A stretch of DNA of 64,000 bases from CALLPQ01 sp964392325 (GCA_964392325.1 CAYMPJ010000002.1:152526-216525), one strand, 5' to 3'; shown: positions 52,758 through 62,348, counted from the first letter of the stretch. Notes: generated from the sequence alone by a model not told the origin. Program-made: numbers and translations.

Positions 52758-52915
52758 TTATTGCTTATTGCTTATTGCTTATTGCTTNNNNNNNNNNNNN
52801 NNNNNNNNNNNNNNNNNNNNNNNNNNNNNNNNNNNNNNNNNNNNNNNNNNNNNNNNNNNNNNNNNNNNNNNNNNNNNNNNNNNNNNNTTATTGCTTATTG
52901 CTTATTGCTTATTGC
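52758..52915. repeat. TTATTGC heptamer tandem array interrupted by a 100-N assembly gap
   Basis: Four complete TTATTGC copies lie at 52758-52785 and four more at 52888-52915. Between them are exactly 100 Ns (52788-52887), the placeholder for an unknown gap length. The array therefore probably continues through the gap. The last residues and the stop codon of the hybrid kinase gene (minus strand) are encoded by the repeat. Its true length is unknown. Confidence 0.95.
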
Positions 52916-55177
52916 TTCGTCTTTATGAAAATATTTTCTCATTTCAAACAATAATTTTTCTTTATTAACTGGTTTTGAAACAATCCCGTTCATTCCAGCA
53001 TCTTTGCAAGCTTGAGTATCATGGCGCAATACATTTGCAGTAATTGCAATGATTGGCACCTCATCAAGCCCGCGTTCCTTTTCGATCGTTCGGATCTCTT
53101 TCGTGGCTTGGACGCCGTTCAGGACTGGCATTGACATATCCATCAAAACCAAACTCGGGTTTATAGCATTGTATTTGTTGACGGCTTGCTCCCCATCATC
53201 AACAATAATAACTTCAAACTCACTCCCCTCCAACATCGACCGTAATACCATCTGATTGACGACATTATCCTCTGCAGCCAGAACACAGATTTTGTCAGAA
53301 GCTGTATATACAACCTCTCTCACAGGTTCACCCATGCCCAATTCATGACTGATATTTTTTAGGGCTTTCGTGTCACTAGCATACATCGCTGTCGCTATCG
53401 CTTCTAGCAAATGATCTGACCTGATAGGCTTTAGCAACCAACCGGCGATATTAGCTTTATCATTTTTTTCAATGACGCTACGCGCATTTACCGATGACAC
53501 CATAATGATGGGAATATCTCGAAACTTATCTTCATGCTGAATTTTTATACATAATTGCTCGCCATCAATTTGGGGCATTTGAAAATCGGTCAATATGAGA
53601 TCGAATTTATCATCATCAGCGAGAGATTTAAATAAAGCTGCCATGGCATCATCAGCGTTCTTTGCCTCTTCAACGCGCAATTCCCATTTAGACAATTGCT
53701 GCTTGAGCATACGCCTATTCAACTCATTATCATCAATAATCAAGATGCGTTTATTTTGGATCTCCGGATTTTTCAAATATTCGCGGCCAGCAATATCTTC
53801 ATCATATTCAAAATCAGCAGAAAACCAGAACGTAGATCCCTTACCAAGTTTACTCTTTACACCAATCTTTCCATCCATTAGAGAAATAATACTTTTCGTT
53901 ATCGCCAGGCCAAGGCCGGTTCCTTCATACTTTCTTGTGCTAGAATTATCAGATTGTTCAAACTTATCAAAAATTCGGGTTAGATGTTCTTCGGGTATAC
54001 CTGGTCCAGTGTCTTCTATCTCTACATCCAACGTGAGAATATTTTCTTCTTGGTGAGCATGCTTGGTTCCTGATATTTTAACGTGGACACTGCCTGACTC
54101 GGTGAATTTTACTGCATTACCAATCAAATTGGTCAAAACTTGCCGCATTCGCGACACATCCGAGATAATACCTTCTGGCAAATCGGGATCATAGCTCAAC
54201 ACCACTTCCAGATTCTTTTCGCGCGCCGTCGCCGCAGCCAATGAGACTACGTTATCAGCAACACTGCGTAAATTAAACGGGTGTTTCTCCAAAGTCAGTT
54301 TTCCTGACTCAAAGCGGGAATAATCCAAAATATCATTTATTATATCAACAAGGCTATGTCCTGATGTTTTAATTACAGACATCAAATCACGCTGCTTACT
54401 GGACAAATCTGTCGTCATCAACAAGTCGATCATTCCAATTACACCATTCATTGGTGTGCGAATTTCATGACTCATATTTGCCAGAAAATCCCCTTTAGCC
54501 CTGCTCCCCTCTTCAGCCTTTTTCACTGAAATTAATAGTTTTTCAATCTGCGCTGCATGCCGGCGGCTGAAATAATGTGCCATCACAACATTTGTAAGAA
54601 GAATTATACCACATAGAAATGATAGTTTGCTCATCATAGATAATAGACAAACGATGAAGGGAACTGACGTCGCAACTAATATATTTCTTGCAATTTCCGG
54701 TCGACCACTCAGCAATAAGCATCCCATTGTGCCGCCAAGGGCAATAAGCATACTCATCAAAACCAGTTCTTCAGGCCGGGCATAACCTGAAAGCAACGCG
54801 CACCAAATCGACAGGGTTCCGCCCAAGACAGTGCTGACAAAATTAGCAAGCACAAATCTCTTTTTTATTTTTTCCAGAGATGGAGAAGTTTTTGAATGAA
54901 TTAACCAGATTGGCACGCGAATAAGCAGGACCAGCGCCATTATCATACCCGGTGTATACACCAACCAATTTGGCGCACCGTTATCATACATCATAAAAAT
55001 ATTGGCCGCAGCTATGACACTTGTTACGCCATATCCAACGAGAACAAACCGCGCATAATCGAGATATAGTTCCTCAATGGCGTTTTTATTATTTTCCAAT
55101 TGTGTGTCAATAAAATTAACCATAGTTTTGGGATATAGGAAAACCCTTAAATCCCTCTTAAATACAGCGTCTACCAT
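52895..55177 (-). CDS. Hybrid sensor histidine kinase with two receiver domains
   Basis: A 760-residue membrane kinase. About five to six helices fill residues 45-202, then a HisKA domain (His237 in FLANMSHEIRTPMNGVIGM), an ATPase domain (MRQVLTNLIGNAVKF, IEDTGPGIPEEH, GTGLGLAITKSI) and two receivers. Receiver 1 has RILIIDDNELN and DLILTDFQMPQIDG; receiver 2 has VLAAEDNVVNQ and LVLMDMSMPVLNG. A separate histidine phosphotransfer protein is presumably needed. The start could also be at 55123. The last seven residues (EAISNKQ) come from the heptamer repeat, so the true C-terminus varies with repeat number. Confidence 0.92.
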   Translation of the reverse strand: MVDAVFKRDLRVFLYPKTMVNFIDTQLENNKNAIEELYLDYARFVLVGYGVTSVIAAANIFMMYDNGAPNWLVYTPGMIMALVLLIRVPIWLIHSKTSPSLEKIKKRFVLANFVSTVLGGTLSIWCALLSGYARPEELVLMSMLIALGGTMGCLLLSGRPEIARNILVATSVPFIVCLLSMMSKLSFLCGIILLTNVVMAHYFSRRHAAQIEKLLISVKKAEEGSRAKGDFLANMSHEIRTPMNGVIGMIDLLMTTDLSSKQRDLMSVIKTSGHSLVDIINDILDYSRFESGKLTLEKHPFNLRSVADNVVSLAAATAREKNLEVVLSYDPDLPEGIISDVSRMRQVLTNLIGNAVKFTESGSVHVKISGTKHAHQEENILTLDVEIEDTGPGIPEEHLTRIFDKFEQSDNSSTRKYEGTGLGLAITKSIISLMDGKIGVKSKLGKGSTFWFSADFEYDEDIAGREYLKNPEIQNKRILIIDDNELNRRMLKQQLSKWELRVEEAKNADDAMAALFKSLADDDKFDLILTDFQMPQIDGEQLCIKIQHEDKFRDIPIIMVSSVNARSVIEKNDKANIAGWLLKPIRSDHLLEAIATAMYASDTKALKNISHELGMGEPVREVVYTASDKICVLAAEDNVVNQMVLRSMLEGSEFEVIIVDDGEQAVNKYNAINPSLVLMDMSMPVLNGVQATKEIRTIEKERGLDEVPIIAITANVLRHDTQACKDAGMNGIVSKPVNKEKLLFEMRKYFHKDEAISNKQ

Positions 55178-55251
55178 ATGGAAAAGATTGTATTGAAAAC
55201 CAGAATTATGGGGAGGAAAACAACCGGGAGTTAATAAAGTTTAAAATTATT

Positions 55252-57699
55252 TTAATAACGCCGTCTCTTTTTTTTGTTTGCTTTCTTTTGAGCTCTGGGT
55301 TTGCTCAATAGCGTACTAACCGTCCCCTCGCTTTTACTAATCCGCCCTTTAGATGCCGCTTCAACTCTCGCATCTATTTGCGATTGACGGGCCAGAGGGT
55401 CATCAGCAATTGCGAGCTCTGTTTCCTGAAGACGGCGAATTTCATCGCGGTAACGCCCCGCTTCTTCAAACTCAAGGTTTGACGCAGCGTCGCGCATCGC
55501 TTTTTCAAGGTGCTCAATATGGGCTTTCATATTATGGCCTACGGGCGCCCCTTCAAACTCTGCTTGCTCCTCAGCAAATCCGCTGGCGCCAACAGCAATA
55601 TTTGAATTATTCAAGAACTGATGCCCGACAAATGTCTGGCCCATTGCCGCTTTAGCCCCCTCATCATCAGATGTGGTTATCTCTGCAATGGTTGCCTTGA
55701 CAGTTTTAGGGGTAATGCCATGTTTTTGATTATGAGCAGTTTGTTTTTCCCGCCGCCGGTTTGTCTCTGCAATAGCACGGTCCATAGATCCGGTTATTCT
55801 GTCGGCGTAAAGGATCACGCGCCCATCCACATTCCGCGCTGCGCGGCCAATGGTTTGCACTAATGATGTTTCCGAGCGCAAAAAGCCCTCTTTATCCGCA
55901 TCTAAAATTGCCACAAGCCGGCACTCTGGAATATCAAGCCCTTCGCGCAGCAAATTGATACCAACGAGAACATCAAAAGCACCAAGTCGTAAATCTCGTA
56001 TAATTTCGATACGCTCTAGTGTATCAATATCGGAATGCATGTAGCGCACTCGAATACCCTGCTCATGCATATATTCTGTTAAATCTTCCGACATACGTTT
56101 TGTCAGTGTTGTGACGAGTACACGCCCGCCCTCACTGGCAATTTTTTGACATTCCGCAATGACATCATCAACCTGATTGGTCCCGTCAGCCATAACAGGG
56201 CGAATTTCAACCTCCGGATCAATCAATCCGGTAGGCCGAATGACCTGCTCGGTAAAGACGCCATCAGTGCGTTCCAACTCCCAATTGCCGGGCGTTGCTG
56301 AAACATGCACAGTTTGGGGGCGCATTTTTTCCCATTCTTCAAATTTTAAAGGGCGATTATCCATACAGCTTGGCAAGCGGAAACCATATTCGGCCAATGT
56401 CTTTTTGCGGCTAAAGTCGCCTTTAAACATAGCGCCGATTTGCGGCACTGTTACATGGCTTTCATCACAAAAAATCAGTGCATTTTCCGGTAAATATTCA
56501 AACAGGGTTGGCGGAGGCTCTCCTGGATTACGCCCGGTTAGATAGCGTGAGTAATTTTCAATACCATTACAAGCGCCCGTTGCCGCCATCATTTCCAAAT
56601 CAAATTGTACCCGCTGCTCCAGACGCTGTGCTTCCAATAATTTTCCCTCATCACGCATTTGCGGTAGAGTTTTTTGTAGTTCTATTTTTATTGACGCCAT
56701 TGCCTGATTCAATGTTGGGCGCGGTGTCACATAATGACTATTGGCATAAATCGTTACAGCTTCAAGTTCACTGGTCGTTTGCCCCGTTAGAGGATCAAAT
56801 TCGGTAATTGATTCCACCTCATCACCAAACAAACTTACCCGCCAAGCACGATCTTCATAGTGCGCAGGAAAAATTTCAACCACATCCCCTCTGGCACGGA
56901 AAGTCCCGCGGACAAACGCCGCGTCATTGCGCTTATATTGAAGCGCGACAAGATCACCGAGCAATTGCTTGCGCTCTATGGTTTGATCGCGCTCTAATGT
57001 AAATGTCATCGCCGTATATGTCTCAACTGAACCAATACCATAGATACATGAGACAGATGCAACGATGACCACATCATCACGCTCCAAGAGTGCGCGCGTT
57101 GCGGCATGACGCATACGATCTATTTGCTCGTTTACCGAACTTTCCTTTTCGATATAAGTATCCGAGCGAGGCACATAGGCTTCAGGTTGATAATAATCAT
57201 AATAGGAAACAAAATATTCCACAGCATTATCGGGAAAAAATGCTTTAAATTCACCATAAAGCTGGGCTGCTAAGGTTTTGTTTGGCGCGAGTATTAATGC
57301 AGGACGTTGCATTTCCTCGATAACTTTTGCCATTGTAAAGGTTTTACCGGTCCCCGTTGCCCCCAATAAAACTTGATCCCATTCTCCCTCACTCAAACCA
57401 CCCGATAATTCTTTAATTGCTGTAGGCTGATCACCGGCTGGTTTATATTGTGATACCACCCGCAACGGCTTTGAAAGAAGCTTCGTCGTTGGCAATCGCT
57501 CCGGGCGATGGGGAACCCATTGCGACTCACTAACTTGGTGGTGATAGTTTGAAATCGCTTCAGAAAATCCACCCGGCACAATATCCGTCGCCGCAGTTAC
57601 GGGCTGAGCGCTCGGTTTTTTACTTGATGCACCTCTAGATTGCGCGCGTTTTTTAGGTGCACTCTTTGAGGAAGATTGATTGGTGTTGGTATCGGGCAT
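55252..57699 (-). CDS. uvrB: Excinuclease ABC subunit B
   Basis: UvrB is the damage-verifying helicase of nucleotide excision repair. The protein (815 residues from the ATG at 57699) is longer than the usual 670-700. It has a ~90-residue N-terminal extension rich in Ser/Lys/Ala and a basic C-terminal tail (KKANKKKRRRY). Core motifs are LLGATGTGKTFTMAK, the beta-hairpin YYDYYQPEAYVPRSDTYIEK, DESHVTVPQIGAMF, SATPGNWE and QTIGRAARN. The final UVR domain (EKAMRDAASNLEFEEAGRYR) binds UvrC. An upstream TTG at 57723 is rejected. I saw no clear GTTC-N7-GTTC SOS box. Confidence 0.95.
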   Translation of the reverse strand: MPDTNTNQSSSKSAPKKRAQSRGASSKKPSAQPVTAATDIVPGGFSEAISNYHHQVSESQWVPHRPERLPTTKLLSKPLRVVSQYKPAGDQPTAIKELSGGLSEGEWDQVLLGATGTGKTFTMAKVIEEMQRPALILAPNKTLAAQLYGEFKAFFPDNAVEYFVSYYDYYQPEAYVPRSDTYIEKESSVNEQIDRMRHAATRALLERDDVVIVASVSCIYGIGSVETYTAMTFTLERDQTIERKQLLGDLVALQYKRNDAAFVRGTFRARGDVVEIFPAHYEDRAWRVSLFGDEVESITEFDPLTGQTTSELEAVTIYANSHYVTPRPTLNQAMASIKIELQKTLPQMRDEGKLLEAQRLEQRVQFDLEMMAATGACNGIENYSRYLTGRNPGEPPPTLFEYLPENALIFCDESHVTVPQIGAMFKGDFSRKKTLAEYGFRLPSCMDNRPLKFEEWEKMRPQTVHVSATPGNWELERTDGVFTEQVIRPTGLIDPEVEIRPVMADGTNQVDDVIAECQKIASEGGRVLVTTLTKRMSEDLTEYMHEQGIRVRYMHSDIDTLERIEIIRDLRLGAFDVLVGINLLREGLDIPECRLVAILDADKEGFLRSETSLVQTIGRAARNVDGRVILYADRITGSMDRAIAETNRRREKQTAHNQKHGITPKTVKATIAEITTSDDEGAKAAMGQTFVGHQFLNNSNIAVGASGFAEEQAEFEGAPVGHNMKAHIEHLEKAMRDAASNLEFEEAGRYRDEIRRLQETELAIADDPLARQSQIDARVEAASKGRISKSEGTVSTLLSKPRAQKKANKKKRRRY

Positions 57700-57739
57700 G
57701 AATGCAAAATACGGGTTCGCCAAAAGAATGCAAAGAATA

Positions 57740-57765
57740 ATTTTGTTTTATTTTTGCAACAAAAT
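57740..57765 (-). repeat. Perfect 8-base inverted repeat upstream of uvrB
   Basis: ATTTTGTT and AACAAAAT face each other around a 10-base spacer, 41 bases upstream of the uvrB start. It could be an operator; it is not an SOS box of the usual alphaproteobacterial form. The wider spacer 57700-58003 has no gene. Confidence 0.4.
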
Positions 57766-57933
57766 CGCGCGTATCATTTCGAACGAAAAATGGCCAAAAT
57801 TTAGTCACAAATTTTCCGCCTTAGGAAACCACCAACTGAAATTCTGCAATTGGATATTCAATGAGGTTGAATGAAGTAATTTTCTTTTTCTAAACAATAA
57901 AGACATTATTTTTTAAAACCTTCTACCAGCCCA

Positions 57934-57962
57934 ATTATGGTTAAATTAAAATTAACCATAAT
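57934..57962 (+). promoter_or_regulatory. Perfect 11-base inverted repeat upstream of the DUF481 gene
   Basis: ATTATGGTTAA and TTAACCATAAT are exact inverted copies around ATTAAAA, 41 bases before the start at 58004. The AT-rich dyad, placed where a promoter would be, suggests a repressor or activator binding site. Confidence 0.55.
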
Positions 57963-58003
57963 CAGAAAGATATTACAGTACAGTGATTACCAAAGGACAC
58001 ATC

Positions 58004-59122
58004 ATGTCAAAACTAACCCCAATTTATTTATTGGCTACTCTAACACTCATAGCCAATGCCGCAGCTCTGACTCAGGAAGACGCTGATTTTACAAGAGAGA
58101 ATTTGCCCGATATTGCGCGCCAACTGATTGATGAGGCGGCCAAGAAAGGCGATGTTGCCAGTATTACCGCAGTCGCCGACGCTACAAAAGCTGTTTTACC
58201 GTCATTTTCGCAAGGTATTGAAGCCTATAGCGCGTTAAAGGTTAAATCGGTTTTAGCATCCGCCAACGATACTCCAACTGTATCGGACCCGTCTGTACAG
58301 CAAGTTGCAGATGCGAGCGAAGCGGTAGCCGAGACTGCGAGCGACGAAGTTGCTGACGCAGCGGCCAGCGCTGAAGCTCCAACAGTTAAAACAGGATTAT
58401 TCTCTCTTGAACCCTGGGAGGGACGGATTTCTGCATCTCTCGTCAATTCAAGTGGTAACTCGCAAAACACATCTGCGGGTATCCTTCTCGATGCCAAACG
58501 CACAACCGGTAAATTTGATAAGTACACGCATCATGTCATTGCATTTTTCGATGTCGGTAATGCAGGCACTATAGCGGTGGACGCAGATGGGAATAATGTA
58601 GTCGACGAAGATGGTGATTTTGTCTTTATCGATACCTTGAACCAACGTCGTTGGGGAGCATCTTACCAGGTTGATTATGCTTTGTCTGATCGATTAAATG
58701 TTTTTGCACGTATAGCATATGATGAAGATCAATTCTCCGGATTTGATTATCGATTATTTGGTAATGCAGGCATAGGGTATTTTGTTCGTAAATCCGAACC
58801 TCTAACCTGGAAAATCGATGCGGGTCCTGGGTACCGACTGTCCCCGATAGATTTCAGCAATGAGACAATTAGTGAATTTGCTCTGTATGCTGCAAGTGAT
58901 ATTGACTGGGTAATTAGAGATGGTTTGACCTTCACATCAGATATAGGAGTCGTCTGGACTTCTCCGACAACGACAATTGAAGCAACACACGGTCTAAGCG
59001 CGGACCTTTGGGGGGGCTTTGTCGCCGGAGTCTCCTACTACTACCGGTTTGAAACCAGCCCACCCCCGGGTAATGTCAATACAGATACTGTCCTGCGCGC
59101 AACATTAGGATATGCGTTCTAA
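58004..59122 (+). CDS. DUF481 outer-membrane beta-barrel protein
   Basis: A 372-residue exported protein. The signal peptide is about residues 1-21 (LTPIYLLATLTLIANAAA); a helical, Ala/Val/Ser-rich domain reaches to about residue 130; then a DUF481 beta-barrel runs to the end. Barrel strands include RISASLVNSSGNSQNTSAGI, RRWGASYQVDYALSDRLNVF and VSYYYRFETSPPP, and the last residues LRATLGYAF end in aromatic Phe as barrel proteins do. DUF481 (YdiY-like) proteins are salt- or stress-linked porins of unclear cargo. AAAGGA precedes the ATG at 58004. Confidence 0.82.
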   Translation: MSKLTPIYLLATLTLIANAAALTQEDADFTRENLPDIARQLIDEAAKKGDVASITAVADATKAVLPSFSQGIEAYSALKVKSVLASANDTPTVSDPSVQQVADASEAVAETASDEVADAAASAEAPTVKTGLFSLEPWEGRISASLVNSSGNSQNTSAGILLDAKRTTGKFDKYTHHVIAFFDVGNAGTIAVDADGNNVVDEDGDFVFIDTLNQRRWGASYQVDYALSDRLNVFARIAYDEDQFSGFDYRLFGNAGIGYFVRKSEPLTWKIDAGPGYRLSPIDFSNETISEFALYAASDIDWVIRDGLTFTSDIGVVWTSPTTTIEATHGLSADLWGGFVAGVSYYYRFETSPPPGNVNTDTVLRATLGYAF

Positions 59123-59463
59123 GGACAAAATCATATAATTGGACACTCAAAACAGATCCATTTAGAAATAAACTGCCTCGGCAAAATGGACACTTTGCCG
59201 GGGTATTTTTTTGCAAAAGCTCAAATCCTGAATTTTTCGCACACGCAAAAAAACCCACATTTCAACACAACATTATTCCAACTTTGCTCCATAAAATAAG
59301 GTACTTTTGGGAAGAAGCGATATGCGAACACAAAATTTATGTGTGCATCGCACAAAAATCATGTGTCATTTGCCAGTGCAATATAAGTTATTCCGTATAT
59401 TGAAAAATTGTTACAAACTGTTAATATCATACTTCCTCGGAACATTAGGAAGGGAATTTACCT
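59123..59463 (+). other. Intergenic region with terminator and leader of the Gly-rich gene
   Basis: No gene is seen. After the DUF481 terminator the sequence is AT-rich. CTTCCT (59432-59437) can pair with AGGAAG (59447-59452), which is the Shine-Dalgarno sequence of the next gene, so translation of the 90-residue protein may be controlled by an RNA hairpin. That is inference. Confidence 0.45.
59176..59212 (+). terminator. Rho-independent terminator of the DUF481 gene
   Basis: CCTCGGCAAA and TTTGCCGGGG form a ten-pair stem (one G-U pair) around an eight-base loop, followed by TATTTTTTT. Confidence 0.88.
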
Positions 59464-59736
59464 ATGATGGAATTATTGCTTAGCGGCGCCGGCGGCGCGA
59501 TTATCGGACCAATTGTGTCGCAATTTATGGGCGGCGGACAATCGGGTATGGTAGGGCGCATATTATCTGGCGTTATTGGCGGTGTTGGCGCGGGAGCTGG
59601 CGCAGACGCAGCTGGCCTTACCGGCTTACTTGGTGCTGGTGAAATGATGGGGATGGTTCAAAGCTTCCTCGAAGGCGGCGTTGGCGGCGGAGCATTGTCA
59701 ACTATTGCCGGCATGGTCATGAAAAACCGCGGCTAA
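59464..59736 (+). CDS. Glycine-rich hydrophobic mini-protein, unknown function
   Basis: A 90-residue protein, about one third glycine, with helix-friendly GxxxG repeats: LLLSGAGGAIIGPIVSQFMG, then GVIGGVGAGAGADAAGLTG and GGVGGGALSTIAGMVM. It has few charges and looks like two or three glycine-zipper membrane helices. AGGAAGGGA precedes the ATG, and a strong terminator follows, so it is a single-gene unit. Candidates include a glycine-zipper membrane protein or a bacteriocin-like peptide; no immunity or export gene is adjacent. Confidence 0.7.
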   Translation: MMELLLSGAGGAIIGPIVSQFMGGGQSGMVGRILSGVIGGVGAGAGADAAGLTGLLGAGEMMGMVQSFLEGGVGGGALSTIAGMVMKNRG

Positions 59737-59757
59737 TAAAAACAATCTTTACAAAAA

Positions 59758-59789
59758 GAAACCTCCCATATTTTTTGGGAGGTTTTTTT
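59758..59789. terminator. Strong rho-independent terminator after the Gly-rich gene
   Basis: GAAACCTCCCA and TGGGAGGTT form a nine-pair stem around a T-rich loop, followed by T7. It can also stop the converging hydrolase transcript. Confidence 0.9.
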
Positions 59790-59806
59790 ATGCACCATAC
59801 TGAATT

Positions 59807-60586
59807 TTACGCAATACGTTCGTTTAATAAATCTAGCTCTTTATAAAGAAGATCGGGGCGCTCACATTCTAAATAATGCGTTCCATTTTTAATTAGTTGA
59901 AAGCGCACATCCTGATCCGCAGAAAAATAGGATTGCAAATCTTTCGCAGCAGAGAGCGGAACCAGATTATCCCGGTTACCGTGAAGTATGGTGACCGGTT
60001 GATGCATTGTCTTTAGCTTTTCAAACAATGGTTTAATTTGGGCGCGCCGGGCAATCACCTCGCGCCGTGCATTTTTCAAATATTGGGGGAGCGCATGATT
60101 AATCCCTGGCACGCCGCCAAGCTTAACACTACCCCTTACATAAGCCCGTGGTTCATGAACCAGCATGGCAACTGTCATCACAGCGTCAATGTAATCAGGA
60201 TAATCGAGGGCGCATTTTAGAGATAGCGCCCCCCCATAAGAAACTCCAAAAATGAGCGTGCGTTTTTCATCATCTTTTTCGAACAATGGCGCGATGGCTT
60301 TTACCTGATCCTCAAATGACAATACTGGTTCTTGAACGCCCTCCCCATAACTGGCGCCTCCATACCCTGCTCTTGTCACCATTGTCACTTCCAAATCCGC
60401 GCGCGCCCGAGCTAGAAACCGGTAAAACACATAGTCTTTGCTAGGGGTTCCAGGAATGGCAATAATGCGTAACGGCAATCCAGCTTGCGGTTTTTCCAAT
60501 GCAGGGGCGTGGAGTGCATGCATGGGATAATCCCCGCCCTGAATATCAGCTCTATAGTAAATCGAGTGATAGCGTTTTGCTGACAT
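59807..60586 (-). CDS. Alpha/beta hydrolase
   Basis: A 259-residue hydrolase. IIAIPGTPSKDYVFYRFLA resembles the oxyanion loop, GVSYGGALSLK is the nucleophile elbow with Ser, LHGNRDNLVP carries the acid and NGTHYLECERP the His. No signal peptide is visible. Substrate unknown. It has its own gene-free 100-base upstream region before the peptidase gene. Confidence 0.8.
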   Translation of the reverse strand: MSAKRYHSIYYRADIQGGDYPMHALHAPALEKPQAGLPLRIIAIPGTPSKDYVFYRFLARARADLEVTMVTRAGYGGASYGEGVQEPVLSFEDQVKAIAPLFEKDDEKRTLIFGVSYGGALSLKCALDYPDYIDAVMTVAMLVHEPRAYVRGSVKLGGVPGINHALPQYLKNARREVIARRAQIKPLFEKLKTMHQPVTILHGNRDNLVPLSAAKDLQSYFSADQDVRFQLIKNGTHYLECERPDLLYKELDLLNERIA

Positions 60587-60686
60587 GGGTTTTTATAATC
60601 TCCTAATAAGGGTGATTGGCAGAGCGGTGCTGCCATTGGGATTAATCTATGAACTGCGGGTGTAAATTACCAGTTTTCGACCGAAA

Positions 60687-62348
60687 TTATTTACGGATAA
60701 ACTGCGGAACCATCACCCCATCAGGCTCCGCAGGAATATAGCTCAGCTCAAACTCTTGACCTTGATCAGACAGCTTTAGAACGATCGGGACAGTCGTATC
60801 GCCTCCCCCGCCAGATAGTTTTGATACAAACCCAATACCGTTGCGAAGGCCCGCTCTATAAGCATTACTTCCCTCCAGCACCCCTTCAACTATACCGTTC
60901 GCGCGTGTCTTTTCAAAATCGAAACCAATATCATATGGGTGCACTTTTACCTCTGATAAAACAAAGTCCGGCCCCAGCATATTATCAGGGGGCGTAAATA
61001 AATTTCCAGCAATTATGAAACCGGAAACGTCTAGTTCGGGATTGAGAGCCCCTTGCATTTTTGCGTGCTCAATCACAATTTCTTTTGTTAATTTAATACC
61101 GTCTTCAGTCACATTGTTTGCCCTTTCAAGGGATTTGAGCACATCAATCATATCGGCGATGCCTTTGGAGTGTCTCGCTATTTCTGCATCCCATTTTGCA
61201 GCAACCAAAAAACCACGTAAGTATGGCAACCGTTCAATATCTCTATCCGTCCAGAATTTTTCACCAATTTGCGCATTTGTATGCGTGCGCACGGGAGACA
61301 AATACAGCTCGCGCAAATCCTCGTTTACACGGTCCGCATAGCCCTGATCATCAAGTTGACCCGATTGAATTTGGGCCTTGCGAGAGAGCAACTGCGTGAA
61401 ACCTTCTGAAATCCAGTAGCCTTCAGGCTCACGGCTCGTGGCTTCAAATTCGAGCGCGCCAATTTTATTTGGTACCCATTCATGGGCAACTTCATGGGTC
61501 AAAAACCCGCCTAATCGATCGCCCCCCATATCCGATGAGGCAGCAGCCGCAAAGCCGCCGGCAAATGCAGTGCCCGCCAGCACAGTACCGATCTCGGGCG
61601 GAGCAGGTTGCAAGGTCACGCTATAGCTAGTCGCCTCGCTGCCCCAAACCTGCGATAAAGAAGAAAGCACTGGCTCCAGATCTTTAATCAGTTTTGCGGA
61701 ATTAAGCTCAAGCCCGGGCGCAATACCGACCGCAATTTTCTCGTCTGCGCTTCGCCTTGCATTTATCTTACCTGCCATCAAAAATCCGGATGGAATTTGC
61801 CCGCCATCTATAGGCGCCGGGCTCGACCATAGCGGACTTAAAACCGCTTGGCTCTCTCCGGCGAGCGCCGAGCCTGCAAAATTTATAGAAACCGGCGCTT
61901 TAGTTACCGGAAACATCAGTGAGGTATAGCCAATCAGGTGAATATAATTATCGGTGATGACGGGCGCAAAAAAATATATCGGGTCCTGCTGGAAATTACG
62001 GCCATCAGTTTTGTGCAACTCCCATGATATTGTCAGGTTTGCATTTGCTTCATGACGTATATTGACGTGCGCATTTTCACGGGTGAGCACCCCGCCAGAT
62101 ACTTCAATGCTCTTGAACCGTTCATGGGGGGACTTTTCATCCGCCCACGCATCACCAATTTTCAGTTCGGTTTCACCATCAAGATCGCCGCGCATGGTAA
62201 GCGTAATTTTCACGCCCGGCTCTATGCGGCCAATATCGTAATTGAGATGGAGCGGGGCATTTTCAATCGTATTGCAAGCCCCGAGGGCACAAGCAAAAAA
62301 TAATGCCGACAGGCGCGCAGCAGGTTTGGTGAGGATTTTATGGGCCAT
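60687..62348 (-). CDS. M61-like zinc metallopeptidase lipoprotein with C-terminal PDZ-like domain
   Basis: A 553-residue lipoprotein: signal with lipobox LGAC (Cys25). After a beta-rich N-domain comes the zinc-binding site His285-Glu286-x-x-His289 in LTHEVAHEWV, with Glu315 (WISEGFTQLL) as the third ligand. This is the HExxH-E arrangement of M1/M61 aminopeptidases. The last ~80 residues (EGVLEGSNAYRAGLRNG) resemble a PDZ domain, which fits M61. The ATG at 62348 follows GGAAAGAG; the frame extends to 62453 without a signal peptide in place. It presumably trims peptides in the envelope. Confidence 0.8.
   Translation of the reverse strand: MAHKILTKPAARLSALFFACALGACNTIENAPLHLNYDIGRIEPGVKITLTMRGDLDGETELKIGDAWADEKSPHERFKSIEVSGGVLTRENAHVNIRHEANANLTISWELHKTDGRNFQQDPIYFFAPVITDNYIHLIGYTSLMFPVTKAPVSINFAGSALAGESQAVLSPLWSSPAPIDGGQIPSGFLMAGKINARRSADEKIAVGIAPGLELNSAKLIKDLEPVLSSLSQVWGSEATSYSVTLQPAPPEIGTVLAGTAFAGGFAAAASSDMGGDRLGGFLTHEVAHEWVPNKIGALEFEATSREPEGYWISEGFTQLLSRKAQIQSGQLDDQGYADRVNEDLRELYLSPVRTHTNAQIGEKFWTDRDIERLPYLRGFLVAAKWDAEIARHSKGIADMIDVLKSLERANNVTEDGIKLTKEIVIEHAKMQGALNPELDVSGFIIAGNLFTPPDNMLGPDFVLSEVKVHPYDIGFDFEKTRANGIVEGVLEGSNAYRAGLRNGIGFVSKLSGGGGDTTVPIVLKLSDQGQEFELSYIPAEPDGVMVPQFIRK

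Noticed and set aside
52758..52915. Possible CRISPR array
   Set aside because: The unit is only seven bases with no spacers; it is a simple tandem repeat.
52681..52968. Plus-strand frame spanning the N gap
   Set aside because: It is made of the heptamer repeat and unknown bases; no real protein can be supported.
57700..57800. LexA (SOS) box upstream of uvrB
   Set aside because: GTTC occurs once but has no second GTTC at the required seven-base spacing.
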